This document shows positions 61,554 to 64,000 of a stretch of DNA of 64,000 bases, piece after piece. The position numbers and the translations under genes are program-made. Position 1 is the first letter of the stretch. Every line of letters starts with the position of its first letter. The notes under the pieces were generated by a model. The model was not told the origin of the DNA and made no database searches. It worked only from the letters and a program-made list of their open reading frames with translations. The stretch comes from Halomarinibacterium sedimenti (GTDB lineage: Bacteria; Bacteroidota; Bacteroidia; Flavobacteriales; Flavobacteriaceae): assembly GCF_019312585.1 (NCBI RefSeq), contig NZ_JAHWDP010000006.1, positions 36,196-100,195 on the forward strand, given 5' to 3'.

Positions 61554-62724
61554 TGTTGATGAAAAAGGATACTACGGGGAATTTGGCGGTGCCTACATTC
61601 CTGAAATGTTATACCCAAATGTTGAAGAACTGAGGCAACAATATTTGCAAATAACCGCTGAAGAAAGTTTTCAAAAGGAATTTAGGCAATTGTTAAAAGA
61701 TTATGTAGGACGCCCAACACCACTTTATTTTGCAAAGAGGCTTTCAGAAAAATACAATACAAAAATATATCTCAAACGTGAAGATTTATGTCATACGGGA
61801 GCTCATAAGGTAAATAACACTATTGGTCAAATTCTACTAGCAAAACGGTTAGGAAAAACACGAATCATTGCCGAAACGGGAGCGGGCCAACACGGGGTAG
61901 CAACCGCTACAGTTTGTGCGCTTATGGGACTTGAGTGTATTGTTTATATGGGTGAAATCGACATCCAGCGGCAATCACCCAATGTGGCCCGAATGAAAAT
62001 GCTGGGCGCAAAAGTAATTCCAGCTACAAGCGGAAGCAAAACCCTAAAAGATGCCACTAATGAAGCTATTCGTGATTGGATTAATAACCTCATAGATACA
62101 TATTATATTATTGGCAGTGTGGTGGGGCCCCATCCCTATCCCGATATGGTGGCTCGATTTCAAAGTGTTATTTCGGAGGAAGTAAAGAAACAATTACTTG
62201 AGAAAGAAAAAAGAGAAAATCCAGATTATGTAGTAGCCTGCGTAGGTGGCGGAAGTAATGCTGCGGGAATTTATTATCACTATCTCAATAATCCAAAAGT
62301 GGGCATCATTGCTGTAGAAGCAGCTGGAAAAGGAATTGATAGCGGCGAAAGTGCGGCCACTTCGGTATTAGGAAAAATGGGAATCATCCACGGAAGCAAA
62401 ACACTCTTAATGCAGACTCCAGATGGTCAAATAACAGAACCCTACTCTATTTCGGCTGGGTTAGATTATCCCGGTGTTGGCCCCATGCACGCCCATTTAT
62501 ACACTAGCGGTAGAGGAAAATTTATTTCCATTACAGACGACGATGCCATGAAAGCTGGAATGGAGTTAAGTCAATTAGAAGGAATCATTCCCGCCATAGA
62601 AAGTAGTCATGCCTTGGCAATTTTTGAAGAACTAAAATTTAAAAAAGACGATATTATTGTTCTCAATCTTAGTGGTCGTGGCGATAAAGACTTAAACACC
62701 TATATCAATTATTTTAAACTTTAA
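61543..62724 (+). CDS. trpB: Tryptophan synthase beta chain
   Basis: 393 aa PLP enzyme. PLP Lys in [13 protein letters not shown] (about residue 87), catalytic Glu in [13 protein letters not shown], phosphate-binding GGGSNAAG, and [14 protein letters not shown] typical of TrpB1. Condenses indole with serine. Coupled to trpF by overlap and separated from trpA by an 88-bp repeat-like spacer. Confidence 0.97.
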   Translation: MNYNVDEKGYYGEFGGAYIPEMLYPNVEELRQQYLQITAEESFQKEFRQLLKDYVGRPTPLYFAKRLSEKYNTKIYLKREDLCHTGAHKVNNTIGQILLAKRLGKTRIIAETGAGQHGVATATVCALMGLECIVYMGEIDIQRQSPNVARMKMLGAKVIPATSGSKTLKDATNEAIRDWINNLIDTYYIIGSVVGPHPYPDMVARFQSVISEEVKKQLLEKEKRENPDYVVACVGGGSNAAGIYYHYLNNPKVGIIAVEAAGKGIDSGESAATSVLGKMGIIHGSKTLLMQTPDGQITEPYSISAGLDYPGVGPMHAHLYTSGRGKFISITDDDAMKAGMELSQLEGIIPAIESSHALAIFEELKFKKDDIIVLNLSGRGDKDLNTYINYFKL

Positions 62725-62730
62725 CTATTT

Positions 62731-62798
62731 GGGCGTTTCCACGCAATTGCGTGGTCGGGCTTTCGTTGCTACACGATAGCACACTCAATCCCTAACGC
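62731..62798. repeat. REP-like palindromic element between trpB and trpA
   Basis: Within the 88-bp gap GGGCGTT opens and CCTAACGC closes the element, giving a terminal GCGTT/AACGC inverted repeat. Inside lie the perfect 16-bp palindrome CCACGCAATTGCGTGG (62739-62754) and a second hairpin TGCTA-CACGA-TAGCA. Its high GC contrasts with the host sequence. Similar GGGCGTT...TCGGGC...CCCTAACGC elements recur in many flavobacterial genomes. Confidence 0.8.
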
Positions 62799-62812
62799 AA
62801 AGATTATAGAAA

Positions 62813-63580
62813 ATGAATAGATTACAAAAAACACTTCAACAAGATAAAAAGTTATTATCCATCTATTTCACAGCTGGTTATCCTAACTTAAACAATACTG
62901 TTTCCATCATTCAAGAATTGGAAAAAAACGGAGTAGATTTTATAGAAATCGGACTCCCTTTTAGCGATCCCTTAGCAGATGGACCTACCATTCAAACGAG
63001 TTCCACACATGCTTTAAAAAATGGGATGAATACAGCCTTACTTTTCGATCAACTCAAAGACATTCGTAAAACGGTGCAAATTCCTTTAATAATCATGGGA
63101 TATTTTAATCCGATACTTCAGTATGGCGTTGAGGAATTCTGCAAAAAATGTCAAGAAATTGGAATTGATGCTTTAATTCTTCCAGATCTTCCTTTAGAAG
63201 AATATAACACACTATATAAAGCAACCTTCGAAAAATATAATCTTTCCAATATATTTTTAATTACACCACAAACTTCTACCAAAAGAATAAAAGAAATAGA
63301 CAGCAGTAGTTCTGCCTTTATCTATATGGTAAGTAGTGCGAGTACTACGGGAACTCAAAATGATTTTAGTGCAAAGCAAACTGATTATTTTGAACGCATT
63401 TCAAAATTAAAATTAAAAAACCCACAGATTGTTGGTTTTGGAATTAGCAATTATGAAACTTTTCTTTCAACAATATCCTATGCAAAAGGTGCCATCATTG
63501 GTAGTGCTTTTATAAAGATGATAAGCAAGGAAGGTATTGCCGGAATTTCATCATTTATAAAAAGCATTAGAAATTCCTAA
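62813..63580 (+). CDS. trpA: Tryptophan synthase alpha chain
   Basis: 255 aa TIM barrel. Catalytic Glu and Asp in DFIEIGLPFSDPLADGPTIQ, phosphate-binding MVSSASTTGTQ (TrpA usually VSRAGVTG, so divergent here) and VGFGISN and IIGSAFIK. Releases indole from indole-3-glycerol phosphate for TrpB. Last gene of the operon. Confidence 0.95.
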   Translation: MNRLQKTLQQDKKLLSIYFTAGYPNLNNTVSIIQELEKNGVDFIEIGLPFSDPLADGPTIQTSSTHALKNGMNTALLFDQLKDIRKTVQIPLIIMGYFNPILQYGVEEFCKKCQEIGIDALILPDLPLEEYNTLYKATFEKYNLSNIFLITPQTSTKRIKEIDSSSSAFIYMVSSASTTGTQNDFSAKQTDYFERISKLKLKNPQIVGFGISNYETFLSTISYAKGAIIGSAFIKMISKEGIAGISSFIKSIRNS

Positions 63581-63607
63581 AAACTCATCTTTATATTTTT
63601 TAGTAAT

Positions 63608-63627
63608 TTTAGATTTATTAATCTAAA
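63608..63627 (+). repeat. Perfect inverted repeat before the bTHX gene
   Basis: TTTAGATT-TATT-AATCTAAA, an 8-bp-arm palindrome, 9 nt before the bTHX ATG. No T run follows. It could be a translation-regulating hairpin or an operator. Confidence 0.6.
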
Positions 63628-63636
63628 TTAAAAAGT

Positions 63637-63756
63637 ATGGGAAAAGGAGATAAGAAAACTAAGAGAGGTAAAATTATAAGAGGAACTTATGGAAAAGTAA
63701 GAATCCGCAAAAAGAATAAGCACGAAAACATTAAAGTTCCTAAAAAGAAAAAATAG
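63637..63756 (+). CDS. 30S ribosomal protein bTHX
   Basis: 39 aa, missed by ordinary ORF cut-offs: starts MGKGDKKTKRGKIIRGTYGK, ends in a run of Lys, and is almost entirely basic. It matches the small ribosomal protein THX found in Bacteroidota and Thermus, which sits in the head of the 30S subunit. It follows trpA by 56 bp and has its own terminator, so co-transcription with trp is possible but not clear. Confidence 0.92.
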   Translation: MGKGDKKTKRGKIIRGTYGKVRIRKKNKHENIKVPKKKK

Positions 63757-63776
63757 TATTTACTTTTATAAAAAAT

Positions 63777-63808
63777 AAAACCCCCTCCAGAAATGGAGGG
63801 GGTTTTTG
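63777..63808. terminator. Bidirectional terminator after bTHX
   Basis: CCCCCTCC and GGAGGGGG form an 8-bp GC-rich stem around AGAAAT with A and T runs on either side. It separates bTHX from the convergent T9SS cargo gene. Confidence 0.93.
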
Positions 63809-63828
63809 TATTTAGGTTAGCAAGATGA

Positions 63829-64000
63829 TTATCTTCTTACTAATCGTTTTACTGTTTGTGCGCTTTCACTTTGGATTTGTACCATGTACACTCCTGAAGC
63901 TAAGCTAGAAACATTAAAGGTTCGCTCTGTTGCCATACCACGTAAGTCAACCTGTTGTACCAATCTTCCGTTGGCATCATAGATAACTGCTCTCTCCAAC
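63829..64000 (-). CDS. Partial T9SS type A sorting-domain protein (C-terminal end)
   Basis: The last 57 codons of a minus-strand gene that continues beyond the window. They read as a complete type IX secretion C-terminal domain: LERAVIYDANGRLVQQVDL, then TFNVSSLASGVYMVQIQSES and the end TVKRLVRR. Such proteins cross the outer membrane by the PorSS/T9SS machinery and are attached to the surface or released. The functional domain is off-window, so no activity can be given. Confidence 0.92.
   Translation of the reverse strand, partial: LERAVIYDANGRLVQQVDLRGMATERTFNVSSLASGVYMVQIQSESAQTVKRLVRR

Overview
The window is a chromosomal segment of a marine-type member of the Bacteroidota, most likely a Flavobacteriaceae. 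The evidence is low G+C, near-total absence of Shine-Dalgarno (SD) sequences, promoters of the TTG...TAnnTTTG type, a type IX secretion C-terminal sorting domain, DUF2851/DUF1343/bTHX genes, and a tmRNA whose tag reads GENNYALAA. Genus cannot be told from the sequence alone. There is no prophage, insertion sequence, CRISPR array, rRNA or tRNA gene.

Layout. 1-2.4 kb: two tandem Cys-rich LRR lipoproteins behind rpsU (bS21), which has a very strong SD. 2.4-12.7 kb: mostly minus-strand housekeeping and envelope genes (acyl-CoA dehydrogenase, HhH protein, Na+/alanine symporter, K+ channel, PspC, DUF2851, cysteine synthase, ABC permease). 12.7-26.2 kb: NamZ-like muramidase, YkgJ protein, methyltransferases, metalloprotease, amidohydrolase, a beta-barrel protein with a 1,006-residue TPR partner, FtsE and a subtilase. 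26.3-38.8 kb: a surface-polysaccharide locus with four glycosyltransferases, FdtA/FdtB-type amino-sugar enzymes, a FemAB-like acyltransferase, a Wzx flippase, two tandem membrane sulfatase/phosphotransferase-like proteins and a methyltransferase. It is followed by typA and kdsA (Kdo synthesis). 42-48 kb: a seven-repeat FG-GAP/ASPIC lipoprotein and a CreD operon with its winged-helix regulator. 48-53 kb: hybrid histidine kinase, secreted protein and alanine/saccharopine dehydrogenase-like enzyme. 53.2-53.65 kb: ssrA. 53.8-57 kb: thiol-redox genes (two rhodaneses, two thioredoxin-fold proteins) and a MarR-YceI operon. 57-63.6 kb: complete trpEGDCFBA operon behind a ribosome-mediated attenuator. 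63.6-64 kb: bTHX and the end of a T9SS cargo protein.

The most notable signals are regulatory. (1) An 18-codon trp leader peptide with Trp-Trp-Trp and a terminator; the leader's stop codon lies inside the predicted antiterminator strand. (2) Two copies of a TACTTTG-N5-CAAAGTACTTTA element, before the first gene and before the third gene of the CreD operon. (3) Twin TTGTAnnTACAA palindromes on the MarR promoter. (4) A perfect anti-SD match before rpsU. (5) A FemAB-like gene whose conserved N-terminus has no ATG/GTG/TTG start and may begin at ATT. (6) A degenerate second copy of the tmRNA 3' end. (7) Three CAGG...CCTG hairpins before the FG-GAP gene. (8) Zero-spaced convergent gene pairs joined by TAATTA. 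All functional calls come from reading motifs; no database search was run.
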